NCBI GenBank assembly: GCA_945879075.1
Contig: CAMCUY010000011.1
Span: 1-38,090 of the forward strand
DNA from: Akkermansia muciniphila
GTDB taxonomy: Bacteria; Verrucomicrobiota; Verrucomicrobiia; Verrucomicrobiales; Akkermansiaceae
Reading direction: 5' to 3'
Length of the DNA: 38,090 nucleotides
Under the pieces are notes generated by a model. It was not told where the DNA came from. It ran no database searches and worked only from the letters and a program-made list of their open reading frames with translations. The first letter of the stretch is position 1, and each line of letters opens with the position of its first letter. The translations under genes and the position numbers were made by a program. Of the stretch, positions 10,493-18,328 are shown one piece after another.

Positions 10493-11497
10493 TCAGGGTT
10501 TTAAATCGAGTTTCACCAGGTTCGGGCAAACGCGGCCGGCTTCGAAGTCCGCTAGATTGGAGAGCGTTGTTTTCGAAATGTTTTCCATCGCCTCGCGGGT
10601 GAAGAAGGCCTGGTGGCCGGTGACGAGGACGTTGGGGAAGGTGGTCAGGCGCATAAAGACGTCGTCCTGGATGATGCGGAAGGAAAGATCCTCGAAGAAC
10701 AGCTCGGATTCCTCTTCATAGACGTCGAGCGCGAGGCCGCCGATGCGGCCGGACTTGATGGCGGTGATGGCGGCTTCCGTATCGATGAGCGCGCCGCGGC
10801 TGGTGTTGACGATGAAGACGCCGTCGCGCATCCGGGCGAGGGTTTTTTCCTCGATGAGGTGAAGGGTCTGTGGCATCAGCGGGCAATGCAGGCTGATCGC
10901 GTGCGAGCGGGCGAACAGCTCGTCGAGACTGACATAGCTGACACCGGCGTTCACGCAGTCCGGGTTCTGATGGACGTCGTAGGCCAGCACCTCGCAGCCG
11001 AATCCGGTCATGATGCGGGCGAAGATGCTGCCGATGATCCCGGTGCCGACGACTCCGACGGTCTTGCCATAGACGTCCGAGCCCATCAGTCCATCGATGG
11101 AGAAATTCCCCTCCCGCACCCGGTTATAGGCCTTGTGGATGCGGCGGTTGAGGCAGAGCAGCAGGGCGACGGCATGCTCCGCGACGGCGTGCGGGGAGTA
11201 GGCCGGGACGCGGGCGACTTGCAGGCCGAGCGCCTTCGCGGCTGCCAGATCGACGTTGTTGAAACCGGCGCAGCGCATGGCGATGAAGCGGGTGCCGCCG
11301 CGGGCGAGATTTCCTAATGTCTCGGCGTCCAGCACGTCGTTCACGAACGCGCAGACGGCGGGCGATTCCTCAGCGAGCAGCGCGGTTTCGGGCTTGAGCC
11401 GGTTCTCGATGAACACCAGCTGGTGGCCGAATGGCGCGTTGAACTCCTTGAGGAATTGCTCGTCGTAGGGCTTGGTGCTGAAGACGGTGACTTTCAT
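10493..11497 (-). CDS. ldhA: D-lactate dehydrogenase LdhA (2-hydroxyacid dehydrogenase family)
   Basis: NADH-dependent fermentative enzyme reducing pyruvate to D-lactate. The 334-residue protein matches E. coli LdhA closely from the start (MKVTVFSTKPYD) through RCAGFNNVDLAAAK, RVPAYSPHAVAEHA and LNRRIHKAYNRVREGNF. The Rossmann motif is GVVGTGIIG. The catalytic Arg lies in NTSRGALIDT, the Glu in DVYEEE and the His in GHQAFFT. ATG 11497 gives the family's exact N-terminus. It begins only 7 nt after the stop of the lipoprotein hydrolase, so the two are probably one transcript. A role in L-fucose fermentation is possible but not shown. Confidence 0.93.
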   Translation of the reverse strand: MKVTVFSTKPYDEQFLKEFNAPFGHQLVFIENRLKPETALLAEESPAVCAFVNDVLDAETLGNLARGGTRFIAMRCAGFNNVDLAAAKALGLQVARVPAYSPHAVAEHAVALLLCLNRRIHKAYNRVREGNFSIDGLMGSDVYGKTVGVVGTGIIGSIFARIMTGFGCEVLAYDVHQNPDCVNAGVSYVSLDELFARSHAISLHCPLMPQTLHLIEEKTLARMRDGVFIVNTSRGALIDTEAAITAIKSGRIGGLALDVYEEESELFFEDLSFRIIQDDVFMRLTTFPNVLVTGHQAFFTREAMENISKTTLSNLADFEAGRVCPNLVKLDLKP

Positions 11498-11504
11498 GAT
11501 TCTG

Positions 11505-13154
11505 CTAGTTCGTGATTCCGGCGTTGAGCAGTAGGATGCGTCGCAGCTCGAGAATCGCCTGCGGGTCATCGTAGGCGCCATGGCTGTCCGGCACGATTTT
11601 CTCGGACTCGGCGGTGCTGAGACGGGAGCTCCAGTAAGGCACCACGCCGTCGCTGCTGTGCGGCGTGTCGCCCCGTCCGCGGTCTCCGATGATCGAGTGG
11701 TGGGGCACTTGGATGGGGACTTGATCGAGCTGCTGGTAGAGTGGATTGGCGGGCGAGAGTCCGGAGACGCTGTTGAGCGTGCCTTGGGAAATGAGGTTGC
11801 TCGGGATGTCGATCAAGGCGGTGGTGATGGTTGTGGGGAGGGAGAGAATTTTGACGAACCACGAGGTGAGTGACAGGTCGGCGAGGCCGCTACCGCGTTG
11901 CGGAGTGCAGATGTAGATTTGTCGGCCGATGTGGGGATTGGCGGAGAACAGAGCCATCCGCTTGGTTAGATGGTTCGGCGGCAGCGTGGCGTCGAGTCTA
12001 TCCGCCTCCTTGCCGAAGCGCGCGTCCCAGAGTTTCCGGCCCGGTGAAATGACCTGCATCCGGGAGAGTAGTCCGCCCATGCTGTGGCCGACCATGACCA
12101 TTTTTTGCGGGTGCTTGAAAAGGCTGTCAAATGCAGCCAACTCCTCGCGCAAGCGCATCGAGGAGTAGGCGATGGGCCAGCCGGTGGGGTAATAGAAAAG
12201 CAAGAACTGATAGCGTCCGCGCAGCTTGGGATCAGCCCGTAGATCGTTAATGACATCCCGCCACATCCGCGGGTGGGAGTTGAGTCCGTGGACGAGCAGC
12301 ACGGGAATCCGCTCGGGATCGTAAGGCTCCATTAACATCAGTCTGGCATCCAGCGCGCCGGGGTGGATGAGTCCGGTGAGGGCGAGTTTGAACTCCTTGA
12401 TATCGGCGGTTTGCTCGACGATTGGCGCGGTGAAATCCGCAGCGAGCGGGTACTCGGTGAGCCCGAGATTCACCCGGGAAACGGCGGTGGGGTCGTAGCC
12501 GGTGAGCGAGGCTTGGCGCGGGACTCCGGGCTTGGCAGGACCGCTGAAATCAAGCACTCCGGTGATCGGTTCCAAATAGCTGCGACTGCTCACGAACCGC
12601 TGCACTTTCGGATCGGTCGGGCGTTTCCAAACCGGGGCGAACGCCGCACCCACGCCATCTTCGGTGTGCCAGTTCTCACAGAGCGTGCGTTTGACCTTGT
12701 GGGCGGGCTTCGCCGAACTCAGGCGGGCAAGCGGATAGACGCCTGGCTTTGGCGCTCTCGTCGCGCTGATCCGGTAGCTGTAGCCGGCGTAGCTGAATTG
12801 TTTCTCGGGCTGGTAGTTCGCCCCGATGAAATGCATGGCGACGCCCTCGGTGGCGGTGGCGATGACTCGCAGCGCGTGCTGCCGCGGTTCGCTCAGGTGT
12901 TTGATGTCAGTGATGCTGCCGCCGTCAGTGTCCAGCACGTCCCACGCGATCTCGGCGGCGCGCATTTGATAGACGACGCCCGCCTCGTCGTTGTTGGAGA
13001 TTCCTCGCGCCTTTTTCAGCAAGGCATCGGCGGAGGCGAGGGTGTCGCCCCGCAGCTCGATGTTGGCTTGCTCGGCAGGCGGCAGAACGGTCGCGCAGGA
13101 TACCAACAGGCATGAGGCGAGTCCGGCGGCGAGGCGGAAATTTGAAAGGCGCAT
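11505..13154 (-). CDS. Lipoprotein alpha/beta hydrolase (lipase/esterase-like)
   Basis: A 549-residue exported lipoprotein. The signal sequence ends in the lipobox LLVSC (Cys20). About 250 N-terminal residues are of unknown fold, and an alpha/beta-hydrolase domain starts at about 280 (IPVLLVHGLNSHPRMW). The nucleophile elbow is GHSMGG (Ser358). Later SSDGVVPYWSS and DSHGAYDD are good candidates for the acid and histidine of the triad. Such proteins in this phylum are annotated as lipases/esterases, but the substrate is unknown. It is 43 nt behind a secreted protein gene and 7 nt ahead of ldhA. ATG 13154 is preferred to the upstream TTG because it directly precedes the signal peptide. Confidence 0.82.
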   Translation of the reverse strand: MRLSNFRLAAGLASCLLVSCATVLPPAEQANIELRGDTLASADALLKKARGISNNDEAGVVYQMRAAEIAWDVLDTDGGSITDIKHLSEPRQHALRVIATATEGVAMHFIGANYQPEKQFSYAGYSYRISATRAPKPGVYPLARLSSAKPAHKVKRTLCENWHTEDGVGAAFAPVWKRPTDPKVQRFVSSRSYLEPITGVLDFSGPAKPGVPRQASLTGYDPTAVSRVNLGLTEYPLAADFTAPIVEQTADIKEFKLALTGLIHPGALDARLMLMEPYDPERIPVLLVHGLNSHPRMWRDVINDLRADPKLRGRYQFLLFYYPTGWPIAYSSMRLREELAAFDSLFKHPQKMVMVGHSMGGLLSRMQVISPGRKLWDARFGKEADRLDATLPPNHLTKRMALFSANPHIGRQIYICTPQRGSGLADLSLTSWFVKILSLPTTITTALIDIPSNLISQGTLNSVSGLSPANPLYQQLDQVPIQVPHHSIIGDRGRGDTPHSSDGVVPYWSSRLSTAESEKIVPDSHGAYDDPQAILELRRILLLNAGITN

Positions 13155-13197
13155 GAACAAGGGGCGGGCGGGTCTGGCAGGGATTTCCGAAAAAGGA

Positions 13198-14052
13198 TCA
13201 CGGCATCGCGCCGTCCCTGATGAATGACTTGGTGACGACGAGGCGGACGGGCAGCTTCGCCTTGGTGGATTCCCCGGCCTTGCTGGAACTCGAAATGACG
13301 GTGCCTTTGAGTTCGAGCGATTCGTCGAGCATGGTGTCCAGGTTCACGGTCACCTGGCCGGTGAGTTCGATTGAGGCACCGGACTCGCTGCCGTCCGAAT
13401 GGAAGTCCGCGCCGGTGCTGCGGATGGAAATGTCGATGACGGCGATCTGGCGCGTCTCTGCGTGGCGGATCTGGCGCAACCTCATGGTGCCGATGGTCTG
13501 TGCTTTGGAGAGATCCTTTTCGATGATCATCTTGACCCAAGCGGGGTCGAATTCCCAGGAGTCGCCGACGTTGACCTCGCGGCCGGGATACCAGTCGCGT
13601 TTCAGATAGACGGTGAGTTCCTCGATCTCGTGCTGCACGCGGGTGAGGGGAATAGAGCCGTCGAGTTCGAATTTCCAATCGCCGGTCGGGCTCTTGGACA
13701 TGGCGAACATCTTGCCGGTGAGCGGGCTGCTATCAGTGGACTTTTCCTCCTTGCCGGCGACTTTGATCACCGACGAGGAGGTGATCTTGGGAACCCGGAC
13801 CATGCTGCGCTTGGTGCCGTCCGCGGCGGGAGCGCGGAAAGTCCAAACGAGCTCGCGATCGCGGGCGATGGCGATGGTGCCGTTGCTGGTTTTTCCGGCC
13901 ACGGTCCGCTCGATGGTGCCGCCCGTGGTTTCGGAGTGGGTGACGAGGCGGAGGCTTTCACCGGGCTGCCCGCGGACGGGGCCGAAGGTGATCCCGGCGG
14001 AGGCGGAGGAAACGAGCGCCAGCAACGTGGCCGCGGATTGGAGGAGTTTCAT
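13198..14052 (-). CDS. Secreted protein of unknown function
   Basis: A 284-residue protein with a typical signal peptide (MKLLQSAATLLALVSSASAG, likely cleaved after Ala19). No enzyme motif was recognised. The mature part looks beta-rich and polar, with regular Thr/Ser-rich strands and the segment YPGREVNVGDSWEFDPAW, which recalls bacterial periplasmic proteins of unknown role. It is upstream of the lipoprotein hydrolase on the same strand (43-nt gap), so the two may act together in the envelope. The protein ends in TKSFIRDGAMP and contains no cysteine. Confidence 0.7.
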   Translation of the reverse strand: MKLLQSAATLLALVSSASAGITFGPVRGQPGESLRLVTHSETTGGTIERTVAGKTSNGTIAIARDRELVWTFRAPAADGTKRSMVRVPKITSSSVIKVAGKEEKSTDSSPLTGKMFAMSKSPTGDWKFELDGSIPLTRVQHEIEELTVYLKRDWYPGREVNVGDSWEFDPAWVKMIIEKDLSKAQTIGTMRLRQIRHAETRQIAVIDISIRSTGADFHSDGSESGASIELTGQVTVNLDTMLDESLELKGTVISSSSKAGESTKAKLPVRLVVTKSFIRDGAMP

Positions 14053-14108
14053 ACTGCGTCAGGCTCCTGTGGAGGGCATGCCCGGTCAATCTAAAAGCTC
14101 GGGGCGGC

Positions 14109-15983
14109 TCAGCCCTTGATCTCCAGCAGCATCTGCGGGTTGTTGGGGAATTTCTTCAGGAAGAACAGCAGGCGCTCCATCGCCTCGGCCGGGCGGTGGC
14201 CGGAGAGGCCGCGGCGGATGAGGTGGATCTTGTGTAGCATGTGGTCGGCTAGCAGAAGCTCCTCGCGGCGGGTGCCGGACTTGAAGATGTCCACGGCCGG
14301 ATAGATGTAGTTTTCCGCGATCTTGCGGTCGAGGACGAGCTCCATGTTGCCGGTGCCTTTGAATTCCATGTAGATGGCTTCGTCGGCGCGGGAGTTGGTC
14401 TGGATCAGGGCGGTGGCCATGATGGTGAGCGAGCCTCCGCCGCGGGTGTTTCTAGCAGCGGCGAACAGGCGGCGCGGCACTTCGAGCGCGCCGATGGTGA
14501 TGCCGCCGGAGCCGGTGCCGCGGCCGCGGTTGTTCATGCCGGCGTTGTAGGCGCGGGCGAGGCGGGTGATGGAATCCATGATCAGGAACACGTCCTGACC
14601 GGCTTCGACCAGACGCTTGGCGCGCTCGATGGCCATCTCCGCGATGCGGGTGTGGTTGCGCGGTTGCTCGTCATTGGAGCTGGCGTAAATTTCCGCGCCG
14701 GGCAGGGCGCGGCGGAACTCGGTGACTTCCTCGGGGCGCTCGTCCACGAGCACGACCATGAGGTGGATGGCCTCGTCGTATTTCTCGCGGATCGCTTCCG
14801 CCATGTGGAGGAGTAGGGTGGTTTTTCCGGAACGGGGCGGGGAGACGATGAGCCCGCGCTGGCCGCGGCCGACGGGGGCCATGATGTCCACGACGCGGGT
14901 GGTGAAGCGCTCGGGCGTGGTCTCGAAGCTGATGCGGCGCGTCGGGTTGATCGCCTTGAGCTCGTCGAAATGCGGGAGCTTGGCGGCTTCTTCAGGCGGC
15001 ATGCCGTTGATCTGGGAGATCTCGACGAGCTGCGGACCGCGTGGGCCGTCCTGATAGAGTCCGTGGATCCACTGGCCGAGGCGCAGGTTGTATTTGCGGA
15101 TCGTCTCGGGAGTGACAAAGACGTCGTCGCGGGCTTGTTCGAAATTTTTTCCCGGGATGCGGAGGAAGCCGAAGCCTTTCGGGGCGAGTTCGAGCAGGCC
15201 GTCGGCCTCGATTTTCGGGCCGACGAGCTGGACCGGGCGGCGGTCGTCGAAATCGCTGGGTCCGCGCTGCGGGCCGCCGCCTTCGTGGCGGTTGCGCTGC
15301 TGCTGCGGGGGATGCTGGCCGTGCTGGGCTGGTGGCGGGCCTTGCTGTTCTTGGCGCTCGCCGGCGCGGCGTTTGCGTTTGTCGCGGCGGCGTTTGCTGC
15401 GGCTTTCGCCGGTGCGTTGCAGTCCCTGGGCGTCGCGCTGTTGGAAATTCCGCTGTGGTCCGTCTTGAGGCGGGCGTGCGCGTGGTTCCTGATCACTTGG
15501 CGGACCGAACGGCGCGGGGCTTTCACGCGCTTCTGGTGGTGGGGACGGTTGTGGAAATGGCGTGGAAATTTGGGGGGCGGGGGCGCGTGATTCCGCAGGT
15601 TCGCGGGCGGCGACCGGACCGCCGCCGGGCACTCGGCCGAAGCGGCGCGTCGCGGGTTCGGTGGCCTGGGCGGGTGCTTGCTCGGCCGGGGTTGGTTCGG
15701 CTGCGACTTTCTTCGCTCTTGAGGGTCGCGCGGCGCGCGGGGCTTTCTCGGGAACTGGAATCGGATTCGAAACGGGTGGCGCGGTGAAAGGAAGTTCCGG
15801 AGTGACGGTTGCCGTCGCTGCGGTGGATTTTTTGGCAACTTTCTTCGCGGCGGTTTTTTTAGCGGCGGTTTTCTTAACAGCGGTTTTTTTGACGGCCGCC
15901 TTCTTCGCGGCGGCCTTGGTGGCTGCTTTTTTGGCCACCCGCTGGGTCGCGGGCGGAGTGTCTTGGTCGTTATCGTTACTCAT
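14109..15983 (-). CDS. rho: Transcription termination factor Rho with long basic, disordered N-terminal extension
   Basis: Hexameric RNA helicase that ends transcription. The 624-residue protein has a standard Rho core from about 255: an RNA-binding cold-shock-like domain (GLLELAPKGFGFLRIPGKNF, VFVTPETIRKYNLRLGQWI), the P-loop PPRSGKTTLL (about 382-391) and the MDSITRLARAYN segment. Further on are the Q- and R-loop regions and LLADHMLHKIHLIRRGL. The first 250 residues are Lys/Ala repeats (about 17-52), then Pro/Arg/Gln-rich sequence including RSKRRRDKRKRR (about 195-206). No classical Rho N-terminal helical domain is seen. ATG 15983 starts just before the repeats. Such extensions are known in several phyla and bind RNA or promote condensates in some; that role here is inference. 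Confidence 0.93.
   Translation of the reverse strand: MSNDNDQDTPPATQRVAKKAATKAAAKKAAVKKTAVKKTAAKKTAAKKVAKKSTAATATVTPELPFTAPPVSNPIPVPEKAPRAARPSRAKKVAAEPTPAEQAPAQATEPATRRFGRVPGGGPVAAREPAESRAPAPQISTPFPQPSPPPEARESPAPFGPPSDQEPRARPPQDGPQRNFQQRDAQGLQRTGESRSKRRRDKRKRRAGERQEQQGPPPAQHGQHPPQQQRNRHEGGGPQRGPSDFDDRRPVQLVGPKIEADGLLELAPKGFGFLRIPGKNFEQARDDVFVTPETIRKYNLRLGQWIHGLYQDGPRGPQLVEISQINGMPPEEAAKLPHFDELKAINPTRRISFETTPERFTTRVVDIMAPVGRGQRGLIVSPPRSGKTTLLLHMAEAIREKYDEAIHLMVVLVDERPEEVTEFRRALPGAEIYASSNDEQPRNHTRIAEMAIERAKRLVEAGQDVFLIMDSITRLARAYNAGMNNRGRGTGSGGITIGALEVPRRLFAAARNTRGGGSLTIMATALIQTNSRADEAIYMEFKGTGNMELVLDRKIAENYIYPAVDIFKSGTRREELLLADHMLHKIHLIRRGLSGHRPAEAMERLLFFLKKFPNNPQMLLEIKG
15828..15935 (-). repeat. 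Degenerate in-gene repeat encoding Lys-Lys-Thr-Ala-Ala units of Rho
   Basis: About 36 codons specify alternating Ala/Thr/Val and paired Lys (KKTAVKKTAAKKTAAKK), like histone H1-type tails. At DNA level it is an imperfect 15-bp tandem repeat rich in AAG/AAA and GCC/GCG codons, so length variation between strains is likely. Confidence 0.7.
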
Positions 15984-16430
15984 CCGGAATCGGTTGGAAA
16001 TTAAAGGGCTTGGAGCGGCTTGTCGGTCGAGAGTTTCATCGGGCTCTTTGAAATGGCTGGAAACATTCAATGTGCCGTGGCGCATCGACTCTGGTTTGGA
16101 TGTGATTGGCCGTGGCTCACTTGTCGTGACCGGCCGTGAGGAAAGGAAATGAGGGTATGGGTGAAGCGGTGGGCGGGGATGTGAGTGGAATCACTCGCAA
16201 ATCCGCGGAGCAGGGCGGGAGATGACGATCCTGTGGGTGAGCCGTCTTGATTTGCCTGAAAAGACTTCCAAGGCCCGGCAGGGCAGGTGGGCGTCAACCC
16301 TAGTGGCAGTTCGGAAACTTGACCGGAAACACCGTTCCATCGTCCCAACGGCCAAAAGTTGCGGCAGCGGCGAACGCTTGGCAATTCAAATTTTCAGTCG
16401 GGTCTTGGCCGCGCGGCGAAGGCGCTTTTT
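15984..16430. other. Spacer between manA and rho
   Basis: No gene is supported. Open frames here are short and lack any recognisable motif or plausible start. The stretch must hold the rho promoter and leader, both read on the minus strand. Small imperfect hairpins occur (for example around 16117-16140 and 16183-16196). No intrinsic terminator for manA and no clear promoter boxes were found. Confidence 0.5.
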
Positions 16431-17369
16431 TCACCGCGGGAGGGTGATTTGCAGTACGGTGGTGTTCTCATGCGCCTTCAATGGTGCGGCGTCGCGGGGC
16501 AGGAGCATGAAGTTGCCTTTGCCAAATCGGCGGCCGCCTTCGCTCTGCAGTTGGCCATCGACGACGGAGAGGATGGAAAACCGGTCGTTGCGCGGATTGG
16601 CGATGGTTTCCCCGGCCGCGAGGGATTTGTGGTCGGTTTGGAAATACTCGCAGCTGGCGAGCGTCTCGCCGACGGGTGTGTCCATGGTCGGCTCGAAGTC
16701 GGTGAAATCGATACTGGCGAGGGACTCCGCGACGTGAAGCTCGCGCGGTTTGCCGTCGAGACCGAGGCGGTTCCAATCGAACACGCGGTAGGTGGTGTCG
16801 GAGTTCTGTTGGATTTCATGGATCAGGAATCCGGCGCCGATGGCGTGCAGGCGGCCGGAGGCGATGAAGATCGATTCGCCGGGAGCCGGGGTGATGGCGT
16901 GGACACAATCCGCGACGCTACCGTCCGCGATGGCTTGCTCAAAATCGGCGCGGGTGACGCCGTTTTTCAGGCCGACATAGAGCTTCGCGCCGGGATCGCA
17001 GTCGGCGATGAACCACATTTCAGTCTTGGGCTCGCCGCCGAGCGAGGCGGCAAGGGAGGCGGGCGGATGCACTTGGATGGAGAGCTCGTCGCGGGCGTCG
17101 AGCACCTTGATCAGGATGGGAAAACTCGGGTGGTCGAGAAAACCGGTGCCGAAAATTTCCTCGCGGTGGTTCGTCCACAGCTCATGCAGCGAGCTGCCGT
17201 TCCACGGGCCTTGATCGACGACCGACTGTTCCTTCTCGCGGTCCACGATTTCCCATGACTCGCCGAAGGGTTTTGCGGGATCGGGCAGGGTGCGTTGATA
17301 GATGCGTTCGAGTTCGCGGCCGCCCCAGACGCGTTCCATGTAGAGGGGATTGAAAGTGATAGGTTCCAT
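16431..17369 (-). CDS. manA: Mannose-6-phosphate isomerase, class I (short form)
   Basis: Zn2+-dependent cupin enzyme interconverting mannose 6-phosphate and fructose 6-phosphate in mannose use or nucleotide-sugar supply. The 312-residue length matches the Bacillus-type short form. Motifs are the N-terminal VWGGRELE, ESWEIVDRE, the metal-binding SIQVHPP (His) and KTEMWFIADCDPGAKLYVG (Glu), and the second metal site ASGRLHAIGAGFLIHEIQQNSDTTYRVFDW. The C-terminal cupin ends in LKAHENTTVLQITLPR. ATG 17369 begins at the usual FNPLY segment. It is monocistronic as far as can be seen, with a palindrome-rich spacer upstream separating it from the two-component pair. Confidence 0.93.
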   Translation of the reverse strand: MEPITFNPLYMERVWGGRELERIYQRTLPDPAKPFGESWEIVDREKEQSVVDQGPWNGSSLHELWTNHREEIFGTGFLDHPSFPILIKVLDARDELSIQVHPPASLAASLGGEPKTEMWFIADCDPGAKLYVGLKNGVTRADFEQAIADGSVADCVHAITPAPGESIFIASGRLHAIGAGFLIHEIQQNSDTTYRVFDWNRLGLDGKPRELHVAESLASIDFTDFEPTMDTPVGETLASCEYFQTDHKSLAAGETIANPRNDRFSILSVVDGQLQSEGGRRFGKGNFMLLPRDAAPLKAHENTTVLQITLPR

Positions 17370-17448
17370 GCGCCGAAGAAATAGGCGCTCGAGAGGCCAT
17401 TGGCAACTCCAGAGCGCGCGGCCTCCTCTCGCCCTGAACCCGGGCAAC

Positions 17449-17477
17449 AAAAAGGGGTCGCACACTCATGCGACCCC
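17449..17477 (-). terminator. Intrinsic terminator downstream of the two-component genes
   Basis: A 9-bp perfect stem (17454-17462 with 17469-17477) has a 6-nt loop. On the minus strand it is followed by five T (17449-17453 read as T), fitting termination of the kinase/regulator transcript before manA. Confidence 0.8.
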
Positions 17478-17486
17478 AAATGTTTG

Positions 17487-17582
17487 TCATGAATTCCTTC
17501 ATGAAACCGGGGACCTCTCCCCTCGACAAATCAAAAGATGCGGGAAATCCGGGTTTTTGTCATGTCCCCAAGAATTGGGACA
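17487..17582. repeat. Cluster of three further small palindromes after the response regulator gene
   Basis: Three hairpins follow each other in the spacer: TCATGAA/TTCATGA (17487-17504, 4-nt loop), GGGGA/TCCCC (17509-17522) and TGTCCCCAA/TTGGGACA with one bulged base (17563-17582). The word TTTGTCATG occurs twice (about 17483-17491 and 17557-17565). Together with the terminator this makes four hairpins in about 130 bp. The cluster could be a degraded repeat element or tandem mRNA-end structures. Confidence 0.5.
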
Positions 17583-17610
17583 GCGCCGAAACCCGGGAGG
17601 CATGCCGGAA

Positions 17611-18303
17611 TCAGGACAAATCCAGGAATCCGCGGCGGATCGCCTCGCTGACGGCGGCCGGGAGGTTACGGACGTGGAGCTTGTCGAAGCTGCGCTTGAT
17701 GTATTCGGTGACCGAGTGGGTGCTGATCGCTAGCTCGTCGGCAATTTCCTGACGGGTGAGGCCTTTGGCGGCGAGTTGCAGCACCTCGCACTCCCGGCCG
17801 GAGAGGGATTCCGCGTCGGGGATGGGGCTGAGTTGGCGGAAAGTTTGTAGGATCATGCCCGCGATTTTGGGGTCGAGCGGAGTGCCGCCGGAGAGAACTT
17901 CCTCCAGCGTTTCCATCAGGCGCGTCGCGCTGCCGGCCTTGACCAGGTAGCCGTGCGCGCCGGCCTCCAGAGCAGCGAAAACCTTAGCCTTGTCGGTGAA
18001 AGCGGTCAACACCAGCACCCGTGCTTCGGGCAAAAGCTCGCGCACCTTGCGGATGCCGACGATGCCACTCATGCCGGGCAGCCCGAGATCGGACAAAACG
18101 AGGTCCGCCACCAGCCCGCCGCGGAACGCTTCGAGCGCGTCTTCCATGGTGGAAAATCCGCCCACGCACTGATAGCCGCCGCGCTCCTCAAGCACCATCG
18201 ACACCGACTCGCGGAAATCGGCGTGGTCTTCGATAAGAACCAGCCGGATGGGTTTTTCCTTCAAGGGTGATGATGAGGCCATGGGGGAAGTTTGATAACG
18301 CAT
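17611..18303 (-). CDS. NarL/LuxR-type response regulator
   Basis: A 230-residue two-component regulator. The receiver domain (about 19-135) has acidic Glu25/Asp26, phospho-acceptor Asp72 in LVLSDLGLPG, Thr100 and Lys122 in GYLVKAGS. A LuxR-type helix-turn-helix follows (about 166-228: LSGRECEVLQLAAKGLTRQEIADELAISTHSVTEYIKRSFDKL). ATG 18303 is used, and ATG 18282 seven codons later is equally possible; neither has a Shine-Dalgarno sequence. It follows the histidine kinase stop by 25 nt on the same strand, so the two are almost certainly cognate. A terminator-like hairpin follows. Target genes are unknown. Confidence 0.92.
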   Translation of the reverse strand: MRYQTSPMASSSPLKEKPIRLVLIEDHADFRESVSMVLEERGGYQCVGGFSTMEDALEAFRGGLVADLVLSDLGLPGMSGIVGIRKVRELLPEARVLVLTAFTDKAKVFAALEAGAHGYLVKAGSATRLMETLEEVLSGGTPLDPKIAGMILQTFRQLSPIPDAESLSGRECEVLQLAAKGLTRQEIADELAISTHSVTEYIKRSFDKLHVRNLPAAVSEAIRRGFLDLS

Positions 18304-18328
18304 TTGCGGGCGTTCGCAAAGCCAAGCT

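Noticed and set aside
13399..14094. 231-codon plus-strand open frame opposite the secreted protein gene
   Set aside because: The minus-strand frame has a clean signal peptide and codon pattern; the plus frame reads as Gly/Asp/Ala-rich antisense.
14582..15838. 418-codon frame overlapping rho on the same strand
   Set aside because: An out-of-frame, Arg/Ser/Pro-rich translation of rho; it owes its length to the lack of stop codons in GC-rich sequence.
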